NCBI GenBank assembly: GCA_003725745.1
Contig: RHDP01000001.1
Coordinates: 2,633,501 to 2,697,500, forward strand
DNA: 64,000 nt
Direction of reading: 5' to 3'
Origin: Streptomyces sp. I6
GTDB taxonomy: Bacteria > Actinomycetota > Actinomycetes > Streptomycetales > Streptomycetaceae
Every line of letters starts with the position of its first letter. Position 1 is the stretch's first letter. Positions 9,644 to 18,805 of the stretch are shown piece after piece. A model generated the notes under the pieces. It saw only the letters and a list, made by a program, of their open reading frames with translations, was not told the DNA's origin and did not search any database. Both the position numbers and the translations under genes were made by a program.

Positions 9644-9660
9644 TTGCGAATCAGTTGCAA
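9644..9660. promoter_or_regulatory. Nur (nickel repressor) box
   Basis: TTGCGA-ATCAG-TTGCAA matches the published Streptomyces coelicolor Nur consensus tTGCaa-N5-ttGCAA at eleven of twelve defined positions. It lies between nikM (start 9577, leftward) and the SsgA-like gene (start 9758, rightward), and is 67 bp from the nikM start. This suggests nickel-dependent repression of the importer. Confidence 0.65.
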
Positions 9661-9757
9661 GAGCGTACCAGCGACAGATGCAAGCGACACGCCTGGTCTT
9701 CCCGAGGCAAAATATGGGACATTAGATAACAAAGAGAGCAAAAGTGGGGAGCGTCCG

Positions 9758-10123
9758 ATGTCGAACAGTGTCGAAAGCCCCTCTGTCGTAGAGCACGCCA
9801 AGGCCCGGATCATCAACGACGCCCCTCACTACCGATCGGTGCCGGTGGCCCTCCGCTACGAACCCGGCGGAGATGCCGACGCGGTCCGGTGCGTCTTCCC
9901 CGGCGGCACCGAATGGGCGTTCCGCCGCGAACTCCTGGAGGCGGGTCTGCGCGCACCGGCCCGCGGGGGTCCGGTGGCCGTCTGGCCGTGCGGCCGTGCC
10001 CAGGTGATCGTCGAGTTCCATTCGCCGGACGGGGTGTCGGTGATCCAGTTCGACGCCCGTCCCCTCGTGCGTTTCCTGCACCGCACCCGCGAGGGAGCGG
10101 TCGCGCCAGCCACCAGGGTGTGA
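9758..10123 (+). CDS. SsgA-like sporulation/cell-division protein
   Basis: This 121-residue protein belongs to the SsgA-like (SALP) family, found only in morphologically complex actinomycetes. Family members control septum placement and peptidoglycan processing during sporulation. Visible family segments are VPVALRYEPGGDADAVRCVF, EWAFRRELLEAGL, VWPCGRAQVIVEFHSPDG and a C-terminal FLHRT. It is slightly shorter than SsgB (about 137). Start ATG 9758 has GGGGAG at 9746-9751; upstream in-frame codons add only non-conserved residues. I cannot say which paralogue (SsgC-G) it is. It is transcribed away from nikM across the Nur box and followed by a strong hairpin. Confidence 0.85.
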   Translation: MSNSVESPSVVEHAKARIINDAPHYRSVPVALRYEPGGDADAVRCVFPGGTEWAFRRELLEAGLRAPARGGPVAVWPCGRAQVIVEFHSPDGVSVIQFDARPLVRFLHRTREGAVAPATRV

Positions 10124-10135
10124 CGCCACCGGACG

Positions 10136-10163
10136 GGCGGGACGGGCCCGCCCGTCCCGCCCC
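10136..10163 (+). terminator. Hairpin terminator after SsgA-like gene
   Basis: A perfect 13-bp inverted repeat (GGGCGGGACGGGC / GCCCGTCCCGCCC) with a 2-nt spacer lies 12 bp after the stop. The rest of the gap to 10553 shows short GC repeats and no gene. Confidence 0.65.
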
Positions 10164-10552
10164 TTCACGCGCCCGCGCGGCACACCGGTGCCCACCGGCC
10201 GGCCGGTGGGCACCCAGGGTTCACCCGAGTCGCCCGGCGTGTGCCGCCGGGCGACTTCGGTGCTGCCGTCCGCCGGACGGCTTCGGCGCGGCCACCGGAC
10301 GGCTTCGGCGTATGCAGGCGGACGCCTGGTGAGAGGCGGTGAGAGCCGGCCGCTTGCCGCCGGTTGTCCGGTCGCTGACGCCGGTTGTCCGATGGCTGCC
10401 GACGCTCCCCGAACTCCTCGCGTTCCCTGCGCCTCTGCGCTCCCGGTGTCCCGGGTTCCGGACCGGGCGGAACCGACCCGGAACCCGGAACCCGGCGAAC
10501 GCCCGGACCCGCACCCGCACCGAGGCCGCTCGCCGTCCGGTCCGGGCCGTGG

Positions 10553-12718
10553 TCAGGTGCCGACCAGCTCCCGCTCCTTGCCGCCGTCACCGGCCGGAGC
10601 GCCCGCGCCGCCCAGCTTCTCGCCCTCGACGTCCACGCTCGGCAGCACCCGGTCCAGCCAGCGCGGCAGCCACCAGGCCTTGCCGCCCAGCAGCGCGAGC
10701 ACCGCCGGCACGATCGCCATGCGGACGACGAAGGCGTCGAAGAAGACCGCGATCGCGAGACCGAAGCCGATCATCTTCACCATCTGCTCGCCGGAGCCGA
10801 TGAAGCCCGCGAACACCGCGATCATGATGACGGCGGCGGCGGTGACCACCCGGGCCCCGTGCCGGAAGCCGGTGACGATCGCCTGGCCCGGCCGCTCCCC
10901 GTGCACGAACGCCTCGCGCATCCGCGTCACCAGGAACACCTCGTAGTCCATGGCGAGCCCGAAGACGACACCCACCATGAAGATCGGCATCATCGACATG
11001 ATCGGGCCGGTCTGCTCGACGCCGAAGAGGGAGCCGAGCCAGCCCCACTGGAAGACCGCGACGACCGCGCCGAGGGCGGCGACCACCGACAGCAGGAAGC
11101 CGAGTGCCGCCTTCAGCGGCACCAGGACGGAGCGGAAGACCACCATGAGCAGCAGGAAGGCCAGCCCCACCACGAGCGCCAGATAGGGCGCCAGCGCGTC
11201 GTTCATCCGCTGCGAGAAGTCGATGTTCATCGCGGTGGCGCCGGTGACGTGCACATTGTCGTCGGTGGTGTCGCGGATGGTGCGGACGAGGTCCTCGGTC
11301 TCCTTGGAACTGGGCCGGTCCTCGGGGATCACCGTGATCATCGCCGTGTCGCCGGCCTTGTTGTACGTGGCCGGTGTGACGGCCGCGACGCCGTCGAGTC
11401 CCGCGATGTCCTTCGCCGTGCCTTCCGCGGCCGCCTTGTCACCGTCGACGACGATGAGCAGCGGCCCGTTGAAGCCGGGTCCGAAGCCCTCGGAGAGCAG
11501 GTCGTACGCCTTGCGCTGGGTGGTGCTGGTGGGCTGGGAGCCGTCGTCCGGCAGGCCCATCTCGAGCGACGCGGCCGGTACGGCCACGGCTCCGAGGCCC
11601 ACGACACCGGCGAGCAGCACGGCGACCGGGCGGCGCAGGACGAACCGGGCCCAGCGCGTACCCATGTTGGGCTTGTCGCCCGCCGGCGCGGTCTCCTTGC
11701 GGGCCTTGCGGCCCAGCACCCGCTTGCCGGCGAAGCCGAGCAGGGCCGGGATCAGGGTGAGGGCGATGAGGACGGCGATGGCCACCGTGCCGGCGGCCGC
11801 GAAGCCCATCTTGCTCAGCATGGGGATGTTGACGACGGCGAGGCCGACGAGCGCGATGACCACGGTCAGTCCGGCGAAGACGACGGCGGAGCCGGCCGTG
11901 CCGGTGGCCCGTCCCGCGGCCTCCTCGTGGTCGCGTCCCTCCGCCAGCTCGGCCCGGTAGCGGGAGACGATGAAGAGCGCGTAGTCGATGCCGACGGCGA
12001 GGCCGATCATCGTGGCGAGGGTGGCCGTCGTGGAGCCGAGGTCGAGGGTGTTCGCGAGCGCCGTGATGGTGGAGACGCCGATGCCGACGCCGATGATGGC
12101 GGTGAGCAGCGGCAGCCCGGCCGCGACCAGGGAGCCGAAGGTGATCACGAGGACCACCGCGGCGACACCGACGCCGATGACCTCCGACGCGCCGGTCTCC
12201 GGGGCGGCCAGCAGGGCGTCACCGCCGATCTCGACGGTCAGCCCGGCCTTTTTGGCCTGCTCCCCGGCCTCGGTGAGGGCCTCCCGGTCCTTGTCGGTCA
12301 GCTCCATACCGCTGACCTTGTAGGAGACCTGGGTGTAGGCGATGGTGCCGTCCCGGCTGACCGCCTTGGCCTGGTAGGGGTCGACGACCGAGGCGACCTG
12401 GTCCGAGCCGGACCTGAGGTCGGCGACGACCTTTCCGACCTCGGCCCGGTGGGCGGGGTCCGTCATCTTCTCGCCGTCGGGCGCCTTGAAGACGACGCGT
12501 GCGGTCGCACCGTCCGCACTGGTCCCGGGGAAGCGCTCCTCCAGGAGGTCGAAGGCCTTCTGGGCTTCCGTCCCCGGTATGGAGAAGGAGCTCGACGCGG
12601 CGGTCGGCGCGGAGGAGGCGGCGACTCCGGCGAGGGCGAACAGCCCCACCCACAGCAGCGCGACGAGCCGTCGGCGCCGGAAGGCGAACCGCCCGAGTTT
12701 GTAGAGGAAGGTGGCCAC
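10553..12718 (-). CDS. MMPL-family (RND) transporter
   Basis: This 721-residue polytopic membrane exporter belongs to the MMPL/HAE-type RND superfamily. It is built as two repeats: TM1 (LVALLWVGLFALAGVAA), a periplasm-side loop, then a block of five helices including AVGIDYALFIVSRYR (the GxxxDY proton-relay motif); and a second half with GLAMDYEVFLVTRMRE. Such proteins move lipids, siderophores or drugs out of actinobacterial cells; the substrate is unknown here. A TetR gene lies 222 bp upstream on the same strand, so the exporter is probably part of its regulon. The C-terminus after KAWWLPRWLDRVLP is short and charged. Confidence 0.88.
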   Translation of the reverse strand: MATFLYKLGRFAFRRRRLVALLWVGLFALAGVAASSAPTAASSSFSIPGTEAQKAFDLLEERFPGTSADGATARVVFKAPDGEKMTDPAHRAEVGKVVADLRSGSDQVASVVDPYQAKAVSRDGTIAYTQVSYKVSGMELTDKDREALTEAGEQAKKAGLTVEIGGDALLAAPETGASEVIGVGVAAVVLVITFGSLVAAGLPLLTAIIGVGIGVSTITALANTLDLGSTTATLATMIGLAVGIDYALFIVSRYRAELAEGRDHEEAAGRATGTAGSAVVFAGLTVVIALVGLAVVNIPMLSKMGFAAAGTVAIAVLIALTLIPALLGFAGKRVLGRKARKETAPAGDKPNMGTRWARFVLRRPVAVLLAGVVGLGAVAVPAASLEMGLPDDGSQPTSTTQRKAYDLLSEGFGPGFNGPLLIVVDGDKAAAEGTAKDIAGLDGVAAVTPATYNKAGDTAMITVIPEDRPSSKETEDLVRTIRDTTDDNVHVTGATAMNIDFSQRMNDALAPYLALVVGLAFLLLMVVFRSVLVPLKAALGFLLSVVAALGAVVAVFQWGWLGSLFGVEQTGPIMSMMPIFMVGVVFGLAMDYEVFLVTRMREAFVHGERPGQAIVTGFRHGARVVTAAAVIMIAVFAGFIGSGEQMVKMIGFGLAIAVFFDAFVVRMAIVPAVLALLGGKAWWLPRWLDRVLPSVDVEGEKLGGAGAPAGDGGKERELVGT

Positions 12719-12940
12719 GAGGAGATCTCCCGGTCAGGTCGTAGGGGTGAGGGGCAGGCTTGACCAGCCCGACGACGTGAGCGGTGCGCGTCAGGTGGGA
12801 CCGTGCGGAACTGCGGGGTGGGGAGGGGTGTTGCGCTGGGTGGTGGGGAGGTCTCGCGCTGGGTTGCGGGAGGTCTTGCACCGGCGGGTTGCGCGGGTTG
12901 GTCGCGCGGGATGGGGAAGGTCCCGCGCGGGGAGGGGACG

Positions 12941-13528
12941 TCAGTCGCCGCCGACGGGCACGCCCAGGGCGGGGAACACGACCGCGTCCAGGTAGTCGTG
13001 CAGGACGCTCTGGCGCATGGGCTCGTCACTGATCAGCGGATGGGCCACGAACGCGCCCACCAGCATGTGCGACAGGTACTTCAGGGCGGGGTTGTCCGCG
13101 GAGACCTCCCCGCGGGCGACCGCCCGCTGCAGCAGTACGTCGAGCCCGGTGATCTCGGGTTCGATGAACAGCTCGCGCAGCGCCTGCCGCAGATCGTCGT
13201 TCTCGTGGACCGCCCGGGCGAGGCCGCACATCAGCGCGTTGTCCCGCTCCATCTGGCCGTCGTCCGCCTGGGACACCATCTCGTGGAGGTCGCCGCGCAG
13301 ACTGCCGGTGTCGATCCGGGAGATGTCCACCGGCTTGCTGTTGCGCAGCGACATGGCGACCAGCTCGGGCTTGCTCCCCCACTGGCGGTAGAGGGTCGCC
13401 TTGCTGGAACGGGTACGGGCGGCGACGGCGTCCATGGTGAGCGCGTCGTAACCGACCTCGCGCAGCAGGTCGAGCACGGCCTCGTACAGCTCGGCCGCGC
13501 GCTCGGGCGTGAGTCTGCTCCGGGCCAT
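12941..13528 (-). CDS. TetR-family transcriptional repressor
   Basis: This 195-residue DNA-binding regulator has its HTH at about residues 10-55 (LREVGYDALTMDAVAART followed by SSKATLYRQWGSK). The C-terminal ligand domain resembles TetR_C families of actinomycete efflux repressors. The start was set at ATG 13528 (MARSRLT); the longer in-frame reading would run through two palindromic operators and is not protein-like. Those palindromes (13543-13557 and 13589-13603) sit directly upstream, so autoregulation is very likely. Control of the downstream MMPL exporter is likely, and control of the divergent tricorn gene is possible. Confidence 0.9.
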   Translation of the reverse strand: MARSRLTPERAAELYEAVLDLLREVGYDALTMDAVAARTRSSKATLYRQWGSKPELVAMSLRNSKPVDISRIDTGSLRGDLHEMVSQADDGQMERDNALMCGLARAVHENDDLRQALRELFIEPEITGLDVLLQRAVARGEVSADNPALKYLSHMLVGAFVAHPLISDEPMRQSVLHDYLDAVVFPALGVPVGGD

Positions 13529-13542
13529 GACCAACCTTCCGA

Positions 13543-13557
13543 ACGAAACGGTTTCGT
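13543..13557. promoter_or_regulatory. TetR operator 1 (ACGAAAC-N-GTTTCGT)
   Basis: A perfect 7-1-7 inverted repeat lies 15 bp upstream of the tetR start. The same arms recur at 13589-13603. Confidence 0.7.
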
Positions 13558-13588
13558 ACACCGAGAACGTACCCCACCGCCGAGCGAA

Positions 13589-13603
13589 ACGAAACCGTTT
13601 CGT
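13589..13603. promoter_or_regulatory. TetR operator 2 (ACGAAAC-N-GTTTCGT)
   Basis: This second perfect copy has its centre 46 bp from the first and lies between tetR and the divergent tricorn gene. The arms are identical to operator 1 and only the central base differs (G or C). Confidence 0.7.
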
Positions 13604-13689
13604 ACGTGTCCTGGGCCACAGTCGCACCGCCCCCGGAAAGCCCGGCCCCACAAGTTGCCGGGCCCTCCGCGCGCGGAAAGCATTTAGGA

Positions 13690-16600
13690 GTGAGTGACGA
13701 CGTCGCGTATCTCCGCTTTCCGCATCTGCACGACGACTTGCTGTGCTTCGCAGCCGAGGACGACCTCTGGATCGCCCCCCTCGTCCCGGCGGGGCGGGGC
13801 CCCGGCCGGGCTTGGCGGGTCACCGTCGACCGGACCCGGATCGGGCACCCCCGCTTCTCCCCGGACGGAAGCCTCATCGCCTACACGAGCTGGCGCAGCC
13901 TGGACCCGGAGGTCCATCTGGCACCCGTCGGCGGCGGACCGGCACGCCGCCTCAGCTACTGGGGCTCGACCGACACCCGGGTCTGCGGCTGGGACCCGGA
14001 CGGCAACATCCTCGCGGTCTCCTCGCACGGCCAGCCCTTCTCCTACTTCTCCTGGGCCTACAAGCTGCCCACGGACGGCGACCCGGGCAAACGCCTGCCC
14101 TGGGGGCCCGTCTCCGACATCTCCGTCACCGACTCCGGCGGACAGCACCGCACCCTGCTGCTCACCGGGAAGCCGCCGCACGAGCCGGCCGGGTGGAAGC
14201 GCTACCGGGGCGGCGCCATGGGGCGGCTCTACCTGCACGGCGAACGGCTGCTCGCGGACATCGGCGGCCATCTCGACTGCCCGATGTTCGTCGGCGGCCG
14301 CATCGCGTTCCTCTCGGACCACGAAGGCGTCGGGAACCTGTACTCCTGCCTGCCCGACGGCACGGACCCGCGCCGGCACACCGACCACGACGCCTTCTAC
14401 GCACGGCACGCCTCCAGCGACGGCAGCCGGGTCGTCTACCAGTGCGCCGGCGACCTGTGGATCGTGGAGGACCTGGCCCCCGACTCCCGGCCGCGGAAGC
14501 TGGACGTCTGGCTCGGCGGCCCGCGCGCCGGACGGCGGCGCCACCAGGTCCCCGCCGCCAGCAACGTCGCCGGCCTCTCCGTCGACACCACGGGCCGGGC
14601 CAGTGCGGTCGTCGTACGCGGCAGCCTGTACTGGCTGACCCACCGCGACGGGCCCGCGCGCACCATCGCCGACACCCCGGGCGTGCGGGTACGGCTGCCG
14701 GTGATGCTCGGCAGCGGCGGAGGGCAGGTCGCGTACGTCACGGACGCGGACGGGGAGGACGCCGTCGAGATCGCGTACCTGCCCCGGGCCAGCGGCGACC
14801 GGCCGCCACGGCGGCTGGCGTCGGGGCGGCTGGGCCGGGTGCTGGAGATGGTCTCGGACCCGGCCGGTGAGCGGCTCGCGATCGCCTCGCACGACGGGCG
14901 GCTGCTGCTGATCACGGTGGCGGAGGAGGAGGGGGCCGAGGCGGTGGGTGTGGCGGGGACCGGGGACGAGAGGGACTCCGGGGACGAGGGCGAGGAGGGG
15001 GACTCCGGGGAAGCGGGGGACTCCGGGGAGGCGGGCGGAACCGGGGCACCCGAAGCCCGGCCCGCCGCAACCGGGGCGTCCGAAGCAGCGCAGAACCCGT
15101 CGCAACCCGCCGAAACCGACGCATCCGAAGCCGAGACCCCCGAAACCCGGCCCGCCGGGGCAGCCGCGTCCGGAACCGCACCCGGCGGAGCGGATTCCGG
15201 ACCCGTGGGCGAGGCCGAAGGCTCCGGCGACGGCCACGTCACCGAACTCATCCGCTCCGTCAACGGGCCCGTGCGCGATCTCGCCTTCTCCCCCAAGGGA
15301 ACTGGCTGACCTGGTCGCACCCCTTCATCGGCCGCTCCCTTCGGCAGATCAAGATGGCCCGCATCGACGGCCCCGGCCCCCGCACCGTCGTCGACGTCAC
15401 CAACGGCCGCTTCGAGGACGAGTCCCCCGTCTTCACCCGCGACGGCCGCTATCTGGCGTTCCTGTCCTGGCGTGGCTTCGACCCGGTGTACGACGTGCAC
15501 ACCGGCGACCTGTCCTTCCCGCTGGGCTGCCGCCCCTACCTCGTACCGCTGTCGTCGGCGACGCCGTCCCCGTTCGCGCTGCTGCCCGACGGGCGGCCGG
15601 CGGCCGGCGGGCTCGACCCCACCGAGGCCGACATCGGGGAGGGCGCGGCGATGGTGGAGGTGGAGGGACTGGAGAGCCGGGTCACGCCGTTCCCCGCAGC
15701 CGCCTCCAAGTACTCCTCCCTGCACCCCGTGGCGGGCGGCGGCCTGGTCTGGCTGCGGTGGCCGATCTCGGGCGCGCTCGGCGAGACGTTCGCCAACCCC
15801 GCCGACCCCTCGCACCGGCCGACCCTGGAGTACTTCGACATCCCGAAGGCGCGCAGGACCGAACTCGTCGCACACCTCGACTGGTTCGCGGTCAGCGGCG
15901 ACGGTTCCCGGCTGGTGGTCTTCGACGACGGCGAGCTGCGCGCCGTGCCGGCGACCGAGTCCGGCGACAGCGACTCCACCGTCTATCTCGACATGCGCCG
16001 GATCCTGCACGAGGTGGACCCGCCCGCGGAGTGGCGCGGCGCGTACGAGGAGGCCGGCCGGCTCATCCGCGACTACTTCTGGGACCCGGGCATGTGCGGG
16101 ATCGACTGGGACTCCGTGCTGGACCAGTACCGCCCGCTGCTCGAACGGGTCGCCTCCCCCGACGAGTTCGCCGACCTGCTCCGTGAGGTGCTCGGCGAGC
16201 TGGGCACGTCGCACGCCTATGTCACGCCCGCGCGCCGCAACGAGGGGCCTCCGCACTACCAGCGGGCGATGGGCCTGCTCGGCGCCAACCTGGCGCACAG
16301 GGAGGAGGGCTGGACCGTCGTACGGATCCTGCCCGGCGACTCCTCGGATTCCAAGGCCCGTTCCCCGCTGGCCGGCACCGGGATCCGCGAGGGTGCCGTG
16401 CTGACGCACGTCGAAGGACGCCCGGTGGACCCGGTGACCGGCCCGTACCCGCTGCTGGCCGCGGCAGGGGGGACCACCGTGGAGCTGACCTTCCGGTCGG
16501 CCGAGGGCGAGGGCCCGCCGCGGCGGGTGGCGATCGTGCCGCTGATCGACGAGCGCCCGCTGCGCTACCAGGACTGGGTCGCCAAACGGCGTGCGGTCGT

Positions 16601-17246
16601 TCGGGAGATGAGCGGAGGCGAGTGCGGCTACCTCCACATCCCGGACCTCGGCGGCTCGGGCTGGGCGCAGTTCAACCGCGACCTGCGGATGGAGGTGTCG
16701 CGGCCGTCGCTGATCGTGGACGTGCGCGGCAACGCGGGCGGCCACATCAGCGAGCTGGTCATGGAGCAGCTGAGCCGCAGGATCCTGGGCTGGGACCTGA
16801 CGCGGAACGCCCAGCCGGTCTCGTACACCTCGAACGCCCCGCGCGGACCGATCGTGGCGCTCGCGGACGAGGCGACCTCCTCGGACGGGGACATGATCAC
16901 GGCGGCGTTCAAGCTGCTGGGCGTGGGCCCCGTGGTGGGCCAGCGCACCTGGGGCGGTGTGGTCGGGATGACCGGCCGGCACCGGCTGGTGGACGGGACG
17001 GTGATCACGGTGCCGATGAACGCCGCGTGGTTCGAGGCGTACGGCTGGTCGGTGGAGAACCACGGCGTCGAGCCGGACATCTTCGCCGAACGGCCGCCGC
17101 TGCACTGGGCCGAGGGCAAGCGCACCGATCTCGACACCGCGGTGCAGGTCGCGCTCGACCGGCTCGCACGGGATCCGACCAAGACGCCTCCGGGGTACGA
17201 GAACGTCCCCGACCGGCGCCGCCCCCCGCTGCCGCCGCGCCGCTGA
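13690..17246 (+). pseudogene. Tricorn-type S41 protease, one frameshift
   Basis: After restoring one base near 15300 (AAGGGAAC[C]TGGCTGACC) this is a 1185-residue homologue of tricorn protease. Tricorn is a giant cytosolic peptidase that trims oligopeptides released by the proteasome. The N-terminal half is a beta-propeller (VAYLRFPHLHDDLLCFA; FSPDGSLIAYTSW). An acidic, low-complexity linker follows at about residues 425-545 (repeats of EAGDSGEAGGTG type). The second propeller leads into a core region, a PDZ-like segment and the catalytic S41 domain with GELGTSHAYV (His) and ATSSDGDM (Ser-Asp). GTG 13690 was chosen because VSDDVAYLRF is the conserved N-terminus; GGAAAG (13675-13680) is the likely ribosome site. 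It diverges from the TetR gene across two operators. Confidence 0.85.
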
Positions 17247-17309
17247 ACGACGGGTACGGACAGCCGAAGGACCCTGCCCCGCGGGGCGACGAGGGCCGCG
17301 TCACCGAAT

Positions 17310-17378
17310 GGTCCTCTCCGCGGGTTCCTCTCCGTAGGTTCCTCTCCGCGGGTTCCTCTCCGCGGGTTCCTCTCCGCG
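17310..17378. repeat. 14-bp tandem repeat (ggttcctctccgcg), about 5 copies
   Basis: This direct repeat lies in the 328-bp gap between the tricorn gene and its terminator. It has an open frame on the minus strand that encodes only a monotonous EEPAERNPRRGT repeat, so I do not call a gene. Confidence 0.7.
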
Positions 17379-17524
17379 CCGCTGGACGACGGGGCGCGTT
17401 CGGCCCGTCCGCGTCTCGGCCCCGTCCGCGTTGGGCCCCCGCCTGGTCCGGGTGGAGGGCGCCGGGCGGAACGGCGCCGGGCGAAACCGGGGCCGATCCG
17501 GCCGGGGGTGGGCCGGCCACGGGA

Positions 17525-17558
17525 AAGGGGCGCACCCCGTGCACTGGGTGCGCCCCTT
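17525..17558. terminator. Bidirectional hairpin terminator
   Basis: A stem of 13 bp (AAGGGGCGCACCC / GGGTGCGCCCCTT) with an 8-nt loop lies between the tricorn gene and the convergent small gene ending at 17575. Its A/T ends suit both directions. Confidence 0.75.
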
Positions 17559-17574
17559 CGGCATGCGCCGGACG

Positions 17575-17825
17575 TCAGGCGTCGTGACGGCGGTGCATCG
17601 GATCGTCGCCCATCTCACGCTCCGGACGGCGGCGCTCCTGGCCGTGCTCACGGCCCTGCTCACGGCCCTGCTCACGGCCGCGCTCCTGACCCGGCTCCTG
17701 CGGGGGCGCTGCTGCGGCCGCTGCTGCGGCGAGCGCTGCGAAGCCTCCTGCTTCATGCCGGGCTTCTGCTTGGCCTGCTCCTTGAGCTGGTCCGCCTTGT
17801 CCTTGAACTGATCCTGGATACCCAT
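17575..17825 (-). pseudogene. Small hydrophilic charged protein, probably frameshifted
   Basis: From ATG 17825 the product starts MGIQDQFKDKADQLKEQAKQ, an amphipathic, lysine-rich helix similar to the short stress-type CsbD-like or uncharacterised Streptomyces proteins. AGGAG lies eight bases upstream. In this frame the C-terminus runs on into repeat DNA without a sensible end. The neighbouring frame gives a plausible tail (ERRRPEREMGDDPMHRRHDA) and a stop at 17575 next to the terminator. One missing base at about 17690-17730, within a glutamine/arginine repeat, would give 83 residues. The exact break point and the function are uncertain. Confidence 0.5.
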
Positions 17826-17923
17826 CTGGTTCACTCCTGGAAGGGTGAGAGGGACGGGGGCCGTTGGGCCGGCCCCCGGGGCCTCGACCAGACTGGCACG
17901 CGTGGACATTCCGCGCATTTCGA

Positions 17924-18805
17924 TCAGTTACGCTCCGTACGTTCCCGCTCGTCAGCGGCCCCGCCGGCACCCACGAGCCCCGCCCGCATCCCGCTGAGCC
18001 GCGGCTCGAAGCGCCTCATCTCCCGCCGGCCCACCAGCCCGATGAGGCTCGGCAGGCCGCCGCGGACCGACTGCATCCCGCGCAGCCACCACTGCGCGTA
18101 CACATGGGCGGAGCGCCGTTCGATCCCGGCGACGAGCCGGTCCACGGCCGGGCCGAGCGGATAGGTGCGGTTGGACGGCCACGGGAGCCGCTGCCGCAGG
18201 TCCCTCATCACGTCGTGCAGGTCGGCCCCGCGCACCATGTCCGTGTCGGTCCAGGACAGATAGCCGACGCCCACCTTCACGCCCTTGTGGCCCACTTCGG
18301 CCCGCAGGCTGTGGGCGAAGGCCTCGACCCCCGACTTGGAGGCGCAGTACGCCGTCATCATCGGCGCCGCGGTGATCGCGGCGAGCGAGGCGATCTGGAG
18401 GTAGTAGCCGCGGGACTCGACCAGGACCGGCAGGAAGGCCCGGCAGGTGACCGCGCTCCCGATGAGGTTGACCTCGATGACCCGTCGCCACGCCTCCGGG
18501 TCGGAGTCCGCGAACGGACCTCCCGTCGCCACACCGGCGTTGGCGACGACGATGTCGACCTTGCCGAAACGCTCCTTGACCTCGCGGGCCACCCGGGCCA
18601 TCGCCTCGTGGTCGGTGACGTCGGCGTGCCAGTGGCCGCACTCGCCGTGCAACCGTGCGGCGACCGACTTGAGTTCGTCCGGCTCCAGGCCGACGAGGGC
18701 GACCTTGGCCCCGCGCGCGGAGAGTTTGCGGGCCAGCAACTCACCCACACCGCGGGCGGCTCCGGTCACCACGGCCACCTGCCCTTCGAGGCTGACCCTG
18801 GTCAT
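17924..18805 (-). CDS. Short-chain dehydrogenase/reductase (SDR)
   Basis: This 293-residue NAD(P)-dependent oxidoreductase has the cofactor loop TGAARGVGELLA, the NAG motif (VANAGVATGG), and the catalytic pair YCASK (Tyr, Lys) with a serine in LQIASLAA upstream. A C-terminal extension after the Rossmann core (MRRFEPRLSGMRAGLVG) is typical of actinobacterial SDRs near monooxygenases. Its start overlaps the stop of the upstream hydrolase gene by four bases. With the Baeyer-Villiger monooxygenase and hydrolase it makes a coupled three-gene operon, in which it would interconvert the alcohol and ketone that feed the monooxygenase. Confidence 0.88.
   Translation of the reverse strand: MTRVSLEGQVAVVTGAARGVGELLARKLSARGAKVALVGLEPDELKSVAARLHGECGHWHADVTDHEAMARVAREVKERFGKVDIVVANAGVATGGPFADSDPEAWRRVIEVNLIGSAVTCRAFLPVLVESRGYYLQIASLAAITAAPMMTAYCASKSGVEAFAHSLRAEVGHKGVKVGVGYLSWTDTDMVRGADLHDVMRDLRQRLPWPSNRTYPLGPAVDRLVAGIERRSAHVYAQWWLRGMQSVRGGLPSLIGLVGRREMRRFEPRLSGMRAGLVGAGGAADERERTERN

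Noticed and set aside
10385-12763. A 792-codon open frame opposite the MMPL gene
   Set aside because: The translation is dominated by Asp, His, Arg and Gly, the usual antisense image of a membrane protein. The MMPL reading has full family motifs.
17301-17574. Minus-strand extension of the small hydrophilic protein through the EEPAERNPRRGT repeat
   Set aside because: The repeat is a 14-bp minisatellite and the frame would cross a strong terminator. A single missing base and a stop at 17575 is a better explanation.
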